This document shows, piece by piece, positions 14,599 through 23,956 of a DNA stretch of 43,420 nucleotides. Made by a program: the position numbers and the translations under genes. The notes beneath the pieces are model-generated. The model saw nothing but the letters and a program-made list of their open reading frames with translations. It did no database searches and had not been told where the DNA came from. The stretch comes from DASUFE01 sp036274675 (lineage in GTDB: Bacteria; Pseudomonadota; Gammaproteobacteria; HTCC5015): the NCBI GenBank assembly GCA_036274675.1, contig DASUFE010000121.1:1-43420 (forward strand), read 5' to 3'. Positions within the stretch are counted from its first letter, which is position 1; each line of letters opens with the position of its first letter.

Positions 14599-16548
14599 CT
14601 AAAAATTGTCCGTTCTGAAGGGCGAGGCGGGTAATCTTTCCTTGTTGTACAGGTTCGCGCCCTGCGGGTTGTCGGCCCAGGCGTAGCGCACCGCCACCGG
14701 TTCGGGCACCGCATCGCTCCAGACCACAACCTTATCGCCTTCGATTTGTGCTTTGGCCCATACGAATTTTTTATCCGCGCCCGCGATCGCAAACTGCGAT
14801 AACTCGCCGCCTTCGGCCATCAGCCCGCTTCCGGTGTCGGTGAATGACAGAATGATTTTGTCTTTTTTGACTTTCATGGATTTATAAATCGGTCCGGAGT
14901 GCGCCACGCCTTTCTCGCCGTAGGCGATCCTGCGCGCGGCCAGCGCGAGGCGCCGGCCGACGTGTTTCTTGTTCAGCGGATGGATATCGTTCCACTCGCC
15001 GAGGTCGATGGCGACCGCCATCCCCGTCTTCGGTACGCGCAGCGTTTTCAGCTGGGACTCGCGTAGTTCGGCCCACTCGCTGGAGGAAGGCGTATCCTTC
15101 GCTTCCATGAAATTCGCAAGCTGCACATAGAGGAACGGGAAGTCGCCCTGGTTCCAGTGCTTGCGCCAGTCCCGGATCAGGGCGGGGAAAGTCTGTGCAT
15201 ATTCCCGGGGATTCTTCGTGTTCGATTCCCCCTGGTACCAGATCACGCCCTTGATGCGGTGATTCAACAAGGGGGCGAGCATAGCATTGTAGAGGCCGAG
15301 CGGTTTCCAGCGGATAAAGGTCTGCGGCTGCAACGGCTCCATGGTTGCGCCTAAACGGTACTGCCAATCGCCGGCAAGATCGAAATCCGCGCCGCCGACC
15401 GAGAGCCGGTAGGGTTTGTCCTTTATAAAACCGGCGCGGCCGATATTGCTGGTCACGCGCACCGTGATTACATTACGGCCCGCCTTGAGCAGCCCGGCGG
15501 GCACCTCGTAGTTTCGCGGCGGATATTGGTAGGTCACATTGCCCACCGCCTTGCCGTTCACATAGGTCGTATCGGCATCGACGATGCGGCCCATCTTCAA
15601 TTTCGCCGGCTTGCCCGCCATGGCGGGAGGCAGCGTGATCTCCTTGCGGAACCAGACAGCGCCGTTTACCGGTTTGGATTCCGTTCCCAGCCCCGCTTCG
15701 TCCCAGAACGACGGCAGGCGCATAGTCCGCCATTTCGACGCATCGTAGTCGGGGTCCGCCCAGGATCCTTGCAGCCCCTTGTCGCGCGAGTCGAGGAGGG
15801 CGTACCAGTCGTCGCTGCGCCTGGTATCCTGCTCGGTGATCCGCTGTATAAGGGAGTCATTCCTGAATTCCACCGCTGTCGCCAGATGTTGCGGAAATTG
15901 TTCCAGCGCCTGCTCGCTCATCCAGGCTTCCACCGGCGATCCGCCGAGGCTGGTATTGATCAGGCCGATGGGTACCTGATAGCGCTCATACAGCTCCCGC
16001 GCGAAGAAATAGCCCACGGCCGTGAAGTTGGGTACGGTCTGCGGATTCGCCGATTCCCACCTGCCGTCGGGCAGGTCATCCTCGGGGTTCTTGAAATTGT
16101 AGCGGTCCGGAACGAGGAAGTGGCGGATGTAAGGATTAAAGGAACTGAGAATATCATTTTCATAAAGCTCTCGTACCCGTGCTATCGGCAGTTCCATATT
16201 GGATTGCCCGGAGCAGATCCAGACATCGCCGACATAGACTTCATTGAGCACGATTGAATTGTTGCCGGAGACTGTCATGCGGTCGGGCCCTCCGGGTTGC
16301 TGCGGCGGCAGCCAGGTTTTCCATTTCCCGTCCTGCCCCGTCCGTGTCTGATAGGTCCTGCCCCTGAATTCGATGTTGACCGGCTCACCCGGATCCGCCC
16401 AGCCCCAGACATTGAGCTTCGCATCCCGCTGCAATACCACCCCGTCGCCCAGCAGCCGGGGCAGCCGGACATTGGCGCAGACCGGTTGCAGCCATGATAT
16501 CGACAGCGCTGCCAGCAGGCAGGCGATTCTTTTTGCAGCAAGTCTCAT
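14599..16548 (-). CDS. CE20-type sialate-O-acetylesterase-like acetylesterase
   Basis: This 649-residue secreted SGNH-family esterase probably removes acetyl groups from hemicellulose fragments. A signal peptide covers about residues 1-25. The catalytic Ser116 lies in CSGQSNMEL and the Asp521/His523 pair in WNDIHP. A galactose-binding-like jelly roll is inserted between about residues 265 and 400, as in CE20 and other DUF303/SASA-type proteins. GAGGA lies before the ATG. It follows uxaC after a 54-base gap on the same strand, so the two genes probably share a transcript. The family is named for sialate, but no sialate genes are nearby, so xylan or another plant glycan is the likelier target. 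Confidence 0.82.
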   Translation of the reverse strand: MRLAAKRIACLLAALSISWLQPVCANVRLPRLLGDGVVLQRDAKLNVWGWADPGEPVNIEFRGRTYQTRTGQDGKWKTWLPPQQPGGPDRMTVSGNNSIVLNEVYVGDVWICSGQSNMELPIARVRELYENDILSSFNPYIRHFLVPDRYNFKNPEDDLPDGRWESANPQTVPNFTAVGYFFARELYERYQVPIGLINTSLGGSPVEAWMSEQALEQFPQHLATAVEFRNDSLIQRITEQDTRRSDDWYALLDSRDKGLQGSWADPDYDASKWRTMRLPSFWDEAGLGTESKPVNGAVWFRKEITLPPAMAGKPAKLKMGRIVDADTTYVNGKAVGNVTYQYPPRNYEVPAGLLKAGRNVITVRVTSNIGRAGFIKDKPYRLSVGGADFDLAGDWQYRLGATMEPLQPQTFIRWKPLGLYNAMLAPLLNHRIKGVIWYQGESNTKNPREYAQTFPALIRDWRKHWNQGDFPFLYVQLANFMEAKDTPSSSEWAELRESQLKTLRVPKTGMAVAIDLGEWNDIHPLNKKHVGRRLALAARRIAYGEKGVAHSGPIYKSMKVKKDKIILSFTDTGSGLMAEGGELSQFAIAGADKKFVWAKAQIEGDKVVVWSDAVPEPVAVRYAWADNPQGANLYNKERLPASPFRTDNF

Positions 16549-16602
16549 GATGATTTCCTCAGGCCATTATCGTCAGCGGATCAGGATGGTGACGTACATG
16601 CC

Positions 16603-18027
16603 TCAATCACCCTCCACAGCGGTAAGTTTGAATGGAAAATAATCACGCGCGTTATTAAAGCAGATATCCCGCACCATCGCGCCGACCATCCCGATGTCGT
16701 CGGGTATCAGGCCTCCCGCCATGTCGCGCCCGAGAATGCGGCACAGCAGGCGGCGGAAATATTCGTGGCGGGAATAGCTGAGAAAGCTGCGGCTGTCGGT
16801 CACCATGCCGACGAAGCGGCTCAGCAGTCCCAACTGACTCAGCGCCTCGAGCTGCCGCGTCATGCCGTCCATCTGGTCGAGAAACCACCAGGCGCTGCCG
16901 AACTGGGTCTTGCCCGGAGTGCTGCCGTCCTGGAAGTTGCCGACCATGGCGGCCATCATCTCGTTGTCGCGCGGATTCAGATTATAGAGGATGGTTTTGG
17001 CCAGCCGGTCCGCGTCGTCGAGACGGCCGAGGAATTTCGCCAGCGGCCGGGCGTGGTTATGGTCGCCGATGGAATCAAAGCCGCTGTTGGGACCCGCGCT
17101 CCGGTACAGGCGCGGATTGTTGTCACGGAGCGCGCCGATATGGAATTGCTGCACCCAGCCTTGTTCGTGATCGAGCAGGGCGAGTTCGTGCAGCAGCGCC
17201 GAGCGGAACTTGTCGACGGCGATCGTATCCAGTTCCGAACCGCCGCGTATTCTGGTGAAGATCGATCTGATTTCAGTCTCGGTATAGTCATCCGCCGGCA
17301 CAGTTTCCAGTCCATGGTCGGAGAGCCTGCAGCCGTTCGCGTGAAAGTAGTCATGGCGCTGGCGTAACGCCGAAAGCAGATCCTCATAGCTGCCGATGTG
17401 TGTCGCGCTCGCTTCCGCCAGGCGGTCGAGGTAAGCGTTATACGCGGCGGCGTTTTCGACATCCAGCGCGCGGTCCGGCCGCCAGGTGGGAAGTAAGGCG
17501 ATGGTAAAATCCGGATCAAGCGCAGCCTTCCGGTGATGCGCGAGGTCGTCCACGGGATCGTCGGTGGTGCAGATCAGGCGGACTTTGGCCTGCCGCAGCA
17601 GGCCGCGCGCGCTGAAGGCAGGCGCGGCGAGTTTCTCATTGCATTCATCCCAGATGGAGCGGGCGGTGTCGGGATTCAGCAGGCGGCCGATGCCGAAAGG
17701 CCTTTTCAGTTCAAGATGAGTCCAGTGGTACAGCGGGTTGCGCAGGCTGCGGGGAACCGTGGCCGCCCATTGCTCGAACTTCTCCCAATCGCTTGCGTCC
17801 CCAGTGCAATAGCGCTCATCGATTCCGTTGGCGCGCATGGCGCGCCATTTATAATGATCGCCAGCCAGCCAGAGGTCATGGAGGTTGCGGAAGCGGGTGT
17901 TGTTGGCGATCCGGTCGGGCGGCAGATGACAGTGATAGTCGATGATGGGCAGGTCTTTCGCGAAATCATGATAAAGCTTTCGTGCCTGCGCGGTATCAAG
18001 CAGAAAATCGTCATGCATGAATGTCAT
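16603..18027 (-). CDS. uxaC: Glucuronate isomerase
   Basis: This cytoplasmic enzyme of 474 residues converts D-glucuronate to D-fructuronate (and galacturonate to tagaturonate). It is full length for UxaC. The N-terminal IIDYHCHLPP metal site, the HFHANGCRLSDHG-like segment and the late MVTDSRSFLSYSRHEYFRR segment are all recognisable. GAGG precedes the ATG at 18027. It supplies fructuronate to UxuB, encoded divergently at 19531, so glucuronic acid released by the GH67 enzyme has a full route to mannonate. The downstream CE20 esterase gene is probably co-transcribed. Confidence 0.95.
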   Translation of the reverse strand: MTFMHDDFLLDTAQARKLYHDFAKDLPIIDYHCHLPPDRIANNTRFRNLHDLWLAGDHYKWRAMRANGIDERYCTGDASDWEKFEQWAATVPRSLRNPLYHWTHLELKRPFGIGRLLNPDTARSIWDECNEKLAAPAFSARGLLRQAKVRLICTTDDPVDDLAHHRKAALDPDFTIALLPTWRPDRALDVENAAAYNAYLDRLAEASATHIGSYEDLLSALRQRHDYFHANGCRLSDHGLETVPADDYTETEIRSIFTRIRGGSELDTIAVDKFRSALLHELALLDHEQGWVQQFHIGALRDNNPRLYRSAGPNSGFDSIGDHNHARPLAKFLGRLDDADRLAKTILYNLNPRDNEMMAAMVGNFQDGSTPGKTQFGSAWWFLDQMDGMTRQLEALSQLGLLSRFVGMVTDSRSFLSYSRHEYFRRLLCRILGRDMAGGLIPDDIGMVGAMVRDICFNNARDYFPFKLTAVEGD

Positions 18028-18313
18028 TGCGTTCCTCGCCGCATCGTTTCATCAACCGCGGAGGCATGGAGGAGTGGAGAATTTCGTCGTAAAGCCATGC
18101 CTGCGGGCAAGACTAACATTTTCATATTTTGTGTACTAGAATAGCATATTTCCAAAATGACCATAAGCAGCATCCCGGCGCCGGATTGTTATCCGGCTGT
18201 GTGTCCCGCGAGACATGCCGGCTTGCATCAGACTCCCGCCCGGATAACAATCTGAATCCGCAAGAGTATCCTTAAGGAATCCATATAATCGTATTTTGGT
18301 TCAATGGAGCGAT
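18028..18313. promoter_or_regulatory. Divergent uxaC/manD control region
   Basis: This 286-base gap holds two 13-base inverted copies of one motif: GATTGTTATCCGG at 18184-18196 and CCGGATAACAATC at 18240-18252. A perfect TATAAT at 18284-18289 lies 25 bases before the ManD start, but no good -35 is spaced with it, which suits an activator-dependent promoter. The right motif copy ends 31 bases before that -10. Near 18055-18090 is a GCGGAGG-type degenerate repeat. The palindromic pair is a good candidate for an operator set bound by a hexuronate regulator. Confidence 0.5.
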
Positions 18314-19522
18314 ATGAAGATAACTGCAGCAAAGGTCATCGTGACCTGTCCCGGCCGAAATTTCGTAACCCTCAAGATTGAAACGGAAAGCGGCGCCTAC
18401 GGCATCGGCGATGCAACCCTGAACGGCCGCGAACTGGCGGTGGTTGCCTATCTTGAGGAGCATGTGATCCCGTGCCTGATCGGGCGCGACGCCGGTCGCA
18501 TCGAGGATATCTGGCAGTATCTTTACCGGGGCGCCTACTGGCGCCGCGGCCCGGTCACCATGACCGCCCTCGCCGCGGTCGACGTTGCCCTGTGGGATAT
18601 CAAGGCCAAGCTGGCGAACATGCCTTTATATCAGCTGCTGGGTGGCCGCAGCCGCGACAAGGTGCTGGTGTACTGCCACGCCAACGGCAAGGATCTGGAC
18701 GACTGCCTGAAGCACCTCCGCAAGTACCGAGACGAGGGTTACCGGGCCATCCGCGTGCAATGCGGCGTGCCCGGCTTCGAGAAAATATACGGTGTCAGCA
18801 AGAGCAAGCTGCACTACGAGCCGGCCGAAAAGGGCCTGCCGCCGGAAGAGGTGTGGTCGACGCCGGAATATCTGGGTTACATGCCCTCGGTGTTCGCGGC
18901 CGCGCGCAAGGAAGTCGGCGACGGCATCCATCTGTTGCACGACTGTCATCATCGCCTGACGCCGATCGAGGCGGCGCGTCTAGGCAAGGATCTGGAACCC
19001 TACCGCCTGTTCTGGATCGAGGATCCGACGCCGGCTGAAAATCAGGAAGGCTTCCGCTATATCCGCCACCACACCACGACGCCGATCGCGGTCGGCGAAG
19101 TGTTCAGCGGCATTTACGAATGCAAGGAGCTGATTGAGAACCAGTGGATCGACTATATCCGTTCCACCCTCGTGCATGCCGGGGGGATCACTCACCTGCG
19201 GCAGATTGCCGCGCTGGCCGCGTTGTACAAGGTGCGGACCGGCTTTCATGGCGCGACGGATCTTTCGCCGGTGACGATGGCGGCCGCGCTGCACTTTGAC
19301 GCATGGGTCCCCAATTTCGGCATCCAGGAATACATGATCCATGCGCCGGTGACCAATGAAGTTTTCAAGATCAATTACCGCTGCGAAGGCGGTTATATGT
19401 ACATCGATGACACCCCCGGCCACGGTGTCGATATCGATGAAGCCAAGGCTGCCCAGTATCCTTATGAACGCGCCTATCTCCCGGTCAACCGTCTGACCGA
19501 CGGTGCGATGTGGGACTGGTAG
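18314..19522 (+). CDS. manD: D-mannonate dehydratase, enolase superfamily
   Basis: This 402-residue enzyme dehydrates D-mannonate to 2-keto-3-deoxygluconate. It belongs to the mandelate-racemase branch of the enolase superfamily, unlike the UxuA of E. coli. Metal ligands are at Asp210, Glu236 and Glu262. Arg147 and Tyr159, marks of the efficient ManD type, are present at the positions expected from characterised ManD. The protein ends in the typical MWDW. I chose the ATG at 18314 because GGAG precedes it and the resulting length matches the family; an upstream ATG at 18296 adds six residues. UxuB follows after 8 bases. Confidence 0.92.
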   Translation: MKITAAKVIVTCPGRNFVTLKIETESGAYGIGDATLNGRELAVVAYLEEHVIPCLIGRDAGRIEDIWQYLYRGAYWRRGPVTMTALAAVDVALWDIKAKLANMPLYQLLGGRSRDKVLVYCHANGKDLDDCLKHLRKYRDEGYRAIRVQCGVPGFEKIYGVSKSKLHYEPAEKGLPPEEVWSTPEYLGYMPSVFAAARKEVGDGIHLLHDCHHRLTPIEAARLGKDLEPYRLFWIEDPTPAENQEGFRYIRHHTTTPIAVGEVFSGIYECKELIENQWIDYIRSTLVHAGGITHLRQIAALAALYKVRTGFHGATDLSPVTMAAALHFDAWVPNFGIQEYMIHAPVTNEVFKINYRCEGGYMYIDDTPGHGVDIDEAKAAQYPYERAYLPVNRLTDGAMWDW

Positions 19523-19530
19523 AGGCTTGA

Positions 19531-21039
19531 GTGGAGCAGTCGCCTCATCCCGCCAAGCGAAGCACTGAAGCTTCGGGTACGCTCGTGACTTTGCGCGCTC
19601 GCACGCTGGATCGTGCCGGCCGCCGTGTCGCACTCCCGAAAATCATGCATCCGCCGACGGGAATCGTTCATCTGGGCGCCGGGGCCTTTCACCGCGCGCA
19701 CCAGGCCGTGTATACGGAAGACGCCATGGCCATCGCCGGCGGCGACTGGGGAATCTGCGGCGTGTCACTGCGCAGCGCGGACGTGCAGGCGGCGCTGCGG
19801 CCACAGGACTGGTTGTACACGCTGGCGGTACTCGACGAACAAATCTCGTACCGTGTCATCGGTGCGCTCAACTCCGTGCTGGTCGCCACCCGTGAATTGC
19901 GGCAGGTGTTGGACGCGATGGCCTCGCCGCGCACGCATATTTTCACGGTTACGGTCACCGAGAAAGGCTATTGCCTGAACCTCAAGGGCGAGCTGAATAC
20001 CGGGCATCCGGATATCCAGCGCGATCTGCGCGAACCCGCGGCGCCCGCCACGGTGATCGGCATCATCGTCGAAGCCTTGCGCCGGCGTTTCGCGCAGGGG
20101 GTCCCCGCGCCGTCCGTGATCAGTTGCGACAATCTCATGAACAACGGACGGTTGCTGGAGAGCGCGGTGCTGGAATTCGCGCGGTTTACGGACGCCGCGC
20201 TCGCAAGATGGATCGAGGACGAGGTTTGTTTCCCGTCCACCATGGTCGACAGCATCACGCCCGCAACCGATGACGCGCTGCGCGAACGCGTCGCGCGCGC
20301 GACCGGCCTGCGCGATATGCTGCCCGTGCAGCGCGAGGCGTATACCCAGTGGGTGATCGAAAACCGCTTCGCGGGGCCGCGGCCGGAGTGGGAGGCCGCG
20401 GGCGCCATTCTGACGGCCGACGTCGCGCCCTATGAAAAGGCCAAGTTGCGGCTGCTCAATGCCGCCCATTCCGCGCTCGCCTACCTCGGTTCGCTGATGG
20501 GCATCGAGACGGTGTTCCAGGCGATGCAAAACACCGCGCTTGCGGGTTATGTCAGCCGCATGATGGAATCGGAGATCGCGTCCGCCATTATAGCCTTGCC
20601 CGGGCTGCAAACCGGGGATTACACGGCCGCCATTCTGCGGCGCTTCCGGAACCCGGCGATCCAGCATTACCTGTCGCAGATCGCCTGGGACGGCACGCAG
20701 AAACTGCCCATCCGGGCGCTGGGAACTCTGAGGGAGAACCTGGCGGCGGGCCGTTCCGTGCGCGCGCTGTGTCTGATATTGGCCGGCTGGATGCACTTCG
20801 TGCGCGAACAGGTGCGCCGCGGGCACAAACTGAACGACCCGCTGGCGGAGCGTCTGCAGTCGATTGGCGCGGCTTGCACGCTCACGGCCTCACACGATGT
20901 CGCGGCTTTCCTGGAGCTGGGAGAGGTGTTCGCCGCCGATCTCGCGGGGGATGCGAGACTTGTACAGGCGCTGGTTGAAGCCTACCGCTCCCTGGGCGAC
21001 GGTTCGCGCGCCGCGGTCGAAAATGCGCTGCGGTTTTAA
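19531..21039 (+). CDS. uxuB: Fructuronate reductase (mannitol dehydrogenase family)
   Basis: This 502-residue NAD-dependent enzyme reduces D-fructuronate to D-mannonate. The Rossmann motif GIVHLGAGAFHRAHQA near residue 44 and the catalytic segment EKAKLRLLNAAHSALAYLG near 308 are typical of the long-chain mannitol dehydrogenase family. The start is a GTG with AGAGG upstream, 8 bases after the manD stop. Its product is the substrate of ManD and its substrate comes from UxaC, so the role is set by context. Mannitol or tagaturonate reduction is a less likely alternative. Confidence 0.9.
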   Translation: MEQSPHPAKRSTEASGTLVTLRARTLDRAGRRVALPKIMHPPTGIVHLGAGAFHRAHQAVYTEDAMAIAGGDWGICGVSLRSADVQAALRPQDWLYTLAVLDEQISYRVIGALNSVLVATRELRQVLDAMASPRTHIFTVTVTEKGYCLNLKGELNTGHPDIQRDLREPAAPATVIGIIVEALRRRFAQGVPAPSVISCDNLMNNGRLLESAVLEFARFTDAALARWIEDEVCFPSTMVDSITPATDDALRERVARATGLRDMLPVQREAYTQWVIENRFAGPRPEWEAAGAILTADVAPYEKAKLRLLNAAHSALAYLGSLMGIETVFQAMQNTALAGYVSRMMESEIASAIIALPGLQTGDYTAAILRRFRNPAIQHYLSQIAWDGTQKLPIRALGTLRENLAAGRSVRALCLILAGWMHFVREQVRRGHKLNDPLAERLQSIGAACTLTASHDVAAFLELGEVFAADLAGDARLVQALVEAYRSLGDGSRAAVENALRF

Positions 21040-21067
21040 TCCTGCGACTACATACTGAGTCATTGCC

Positions 21068-23239
21068 ATGAAAAGAATATTATCCACGAAATTTTGCCTG
21101 TTACTGCTGTGCCTTGCCGCGGCCGCGCCGTGCCGCGCCGAGGACGGATACCGGCTCTGGCTTCGCTACGAACCTGTCACCGAAAAGAAGCTGCTCAATG
21201 AGTACCGGACCCTGGTCACGGCCGTGGTGATCGAGGGCGATTCTCCGACCCTGCGGGCGGCGAAACGGGAAATGGACGAGGGTTTGCGCGGTATCTTCGG
21301 CCGGGAAACTCAGTTTACGGACGGAATCCGGATGTCGGGCGCCGTGGTGATCGGAACTCCGCGGAACTCAAAAATCATCCGCGGCCTCGGCCTCAAGCAG
21401 GAGCTCAAAAGAGCGGGCAAGGAGGGCTTCCTCATCGAGTCTGTCTGGATCAACGAGGTACGCGCGACGGTGATCATGGCGAATACGGATATCGGCGCGC
21501 TATACGGGGTTTATCATTTCCTGCGTCTGCTGCAAACACGGCAGGATATCAGCTCGCTGAAAATCCTGCAGGCGCCGCGCATCCGGAATCGGCTGCTCAA
21601 CCACTGGGATAATCTGAATCGCACGGTGGAGCGTGGCTACGCCGGGTCTTCCTTGTGGGACTGGCACAAGCTGCCGGATTATCTTTATCCGCGCTACACT
21701 GATTACGCGCGCGTCAACGCATCCATCGGCATCAACGGCGCTTCGCTTACCAACGTCAACGCCAATGCCGCCGTGTTAACGGGGCAGTACCTCGACAAGT
21801 TCGCGGCCCTGGCGGAGGTATTCCGGCCTTACGGCATCCGCCTTTATCTCGCCGTGCGCTTCAGCTCGCCGATGGAAATCGGCGGCCTGAAAACGGCCGA
21901 CCCGCTCGATCCGCAGGTGCGCAAATGGTGGCGCGACAAGACAGCGGAGATTTACCGCCGCGTGCCGGATCTCGGCGGCTTCCTGGTGAAGGCCAACTCC
22001 GAAGGCCAGCCCGGGCCGGGCGATTATGGCCGCACGCACGCGGACGGCGCCAACATGCTGGCGGAAGCGCTGGCGCCGCACGGCGGGCTCGTGATGTGGC
22101 GCGCCTTCGTTTATTCCGCCGAGGACCGTACCGACCGGGCGAAGCAGGCCTATAACGAGTTCAAACCTCTCGACGGCAAGTTCCGCAAGAACGTGCTGCT
22201 CCAGGTGAAGAACGGCCCGATCGACTTCCAGCCGCGCGAACCCTTTCATCCGCTGTTCGGGGCCATGCCCAAAACGCCGCTCATGATGGAATTGCAGATC
22301 ACGAAGGAATACACCGGCTTCGCCACGCACCTGGTCTATCTCGGCACGCAGTACAAGGAGATTCTTGAATCCGATACTTACGCGCAAGGCCGGGGTTCGC
22401 GGGTGGCGAAGGTGATCGACGGCACTTTGCACGGCTATGCGCAGACCGGCATCGCCGGCGTTTCCAATGTCGGCGCCGACCGCAACTGGTCCGGCTCGCA
22501 TTTCGATCAGGCCAACTGGTACGCCTTCGGGCGCCTCGCCTGGGATCACACGCTGGGGGCGGATGCGGTCGCGGAGGAATGGATACGGTTGACCTTCGGC
22601 AATGCAACCGAAGTCGTCGAGCCGGTCAAGCAAATGATGCTGGACTCATGGCCGGCCGCGGTCGATTACATGACGCCGCTCGGACTGCATCACATCATGG
22701 GCGCGGGTCATCACTACGGCCCGGCGCCCTGGGTGGACGATTTACCCCGGCCGGAATGGAATTCCGTTTATTATCACCGCGCGGACACCAAGGGCATCGG
22801 TTTTGATCGTACGCGATCCGGCAGTGATGCGGTCAGCCAGTATTTCCCGCCGCTGAACGCGGTATTCAACGACCCTGCCGGGACGCCGGAGAAATTCCTG
22901 CTCTGGTTCCACCATCTGCCGTGGGGTTACAAAATGGAATCCGGCCGCACACTGTGGGATGAGCTGGTCTTCCGCTACAACCGCGGTGTCGACACGGTGC
23001 GCGCAATGCGCAAGACCTGGGCCTCGCTCGAGGGAATGATCGATTCGGAACGCTACAACGATGTGAAGTCCTTCCTGGCCATACAGGAAAAGGAAGCTGT
23101 CTGGTGGCGCGACGCCTGTCTTTTGTATTTCCAGACCTTTTCCAGGAGGCCGCTGCCCGATCAGTACGAGCGTCCGGCTCACGATCTCGACTACTATCGG
23201 AAGCTTTCATTCCCCTTCGCGCCGGGCAGGGGAGGCTAG
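21068..23239 (+). CDS. GH67 alpha-glucuronidase, secreted
   Basis: This 723-residue enzyme removes (4-O-methyl-)glucuronic acid from the non-reducing end of xylo-oligosaccharides. A signal peptide of about 24 residues ends near PCRAE. An N-terminal alpha/beta domain leads into the catalytic barrel. Glu312 (ANSEGQPGP) is the acid, and Asp386 (GPIDFQPREP) and Glu414 (TKEYTG) are the candidate bases. Their spacing is nearly identical to that of the Cellvibrio japonicus enzyme (Glu292, Asp365, Glu393 from memory). It follows uxuB by 28 bases, so the enzyme that releases glucuronate and two that consume it are in one operon. Confidence 0.94.
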   Translation: MKRILSTKFCLLLLCLAAAAPCRAEDGYRLWLRYEPVTEKKLLNEYRTLVTAVVIEGDSPTLRAAKREMDEGLRGIFGRETQFTDGIRMSGAVVIGTPRNSKIIRGLGLKQELKRAGKEGFLIESVWINEVRATVIMANTDIGALYGVYHFLRLLQTRQDISSLKILQAPRIRNRLLNHWDNLNRTVERGYAGSSLWDWHKLPDYLYPRYTDYARVNASIGINGASLTNVNANAAVLTGQYLDKFAALAEVFRPYGIRLYLAVRFSSPMEIGGLKTADPLDPQVRKWWRDKTAEIYRRVPDLGGFLVKANSEGQPGPGDYGRTHADGANMLAEALAPHGGLVMWRAFVYSAEDRTDRAKQAYNEFKPLDGKFRKNVLLQVKNGPIDFQPREPFHPLFGAMPKTPLMMELQITKEYTGFATHLVYLGTQYKEILESDTYAQGRGSRVAKVIDGTLHGYAQTGIAGVSNVGADRNWSGSHFDQANWYAFGRLAWDHTLGADAVAEEWIRLTFGNATEVVEPVKQMMLDSWPAAVDYMTPLGLHHIMGAGHHYGPAPWVDDLPRPEWNSVYYHRADTKGIGFDRTRSGSDAVSQYFPPLNAVFNDPAGTPEKFLLWFHHLPWGYKMESGRTLWDELVFRYNRGVDTVRAMRKTWASLEGMIDSERYNDVKSFLAIQEKEAVWWRDACLLYFQTFSRRPLPDQYERPAHDLDYYRKLSFPFAPGRGG

Positions 23240-23249
23240 ACTGCTTAGC

Positions 23250-23338
23250 TAAAAATGTCTCTCGCAGCGACGCAGTGGCGTATTCGGAGAACGCGCGTAA
23301 GAACAAAAATGAAATGCGTCTCTGCGAGATGTAATTTC
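23250..23338. repeat. Degenerate GCGTCTCTGCGAG-type inverted repeat
   Basis: Between the convergent GH67 and YbhB-type genes, TGTCTCTCGCAGCGACGCAG (from 23255) and ATGCGTCTCTGCGAGATGTA (around 23315-23334) share a CTCTCGCAG/TCTCTGCGAG-type core. Related GC-rich fragments occur near 14286-14311, 14552-14575 and 18055-18090. No gene is seen. Confidence 0.4.
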
Positions 23339-23845
23339 TTAATTTCCTGCCACCGGCCTTGCCTGCCTGGAAGCTTCCTGGCGTGCTGCGAGGGGTTCTG
23401 TTCGGATTGCTTTTGGGTACGTTCCCGTCAGCACCGCCTCGGCCAGGACATGGCCCTGCATCGCGCGCAGTACCGCCTTGCGGTCGGAGGCGTCGGGAAT
23501 ATCCAGTCTGATATCCAGCGCATATAGCCTGAATAAGTACTGATGCTCGCGCTCGGGAGGACAGGGACCTTCATAGCCGAAGGTGTTGCCGTTGCACAAG
23601 CCTTGAGTGGAGCCGGGCGCGGTACAGTTCTCTCCGAATCCCGTGGCGCCGGCCGGAATGTTGAACACCAGCCAGTGCACCCAGGGTTTCGCGGGCGCGT
23701 CCGGATCCTCGACTATCAGCACCAGGCTCCCGGCATCGGCGGGGACCCCGCTGAATTCCAGCGGGGGACTTACATTAGGCCCTTCGCAGGTGTATTTTTT
23801 GGGTACTCTCTCTCCATTCCTGAATGCAGGACTTGTGATTTCCAT
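23339..23845 (-). CDS. YbhB/YbcL-family phosphatidylethanolamine-binding-like protein
   Basis: This 168-residue protein belongs to the bacterial PEBP (Raf-kinase-inhibitor-like) family, whose molecular role in bacteria is not well defined. The ligand-pocket motifs are clear: ALVLIVEDPDAP-like sequence near residue 47 (seen as SLVLIVEDPDAP) followed by WVHWLVFNIP, and a GPCPP.REHQY-like segment. I chose the start at MEITSPAF because GGAG is well spaced before it; five residues could be added from an upstream ATG. No signal peptide is seen. It lies alone on the minus strand between GH67 and GH3, and nothing suggests a part in xylan use. Confidence 0.85.
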   Translation of the reverse strand: MEITSPAFRNGERVPKKYTCEGPNVSPPLEFSGVPADAGSLVLIVEDPDAPAKPWVHWLVFNIPAGATGFGENCTAPGSTQGLCNGNTFGYEGPCPPEREHQYLFRLYALDIRLDIPDASDRKAVLRAMQGHVLAEAVLTGTYPKAIRTEPLAARQEASRQARPVAGN

Positions 23846-23956
23846 CTCTTCTCCTTCCATTTCGTTTCCATCGTGTATAAACCCGGAGGGCTTGCTTGCC
23901 TTGCCGATGAATGTACCGTAGCTTATGCCATGCGTGATCGCAGATAGGAGTAAATA

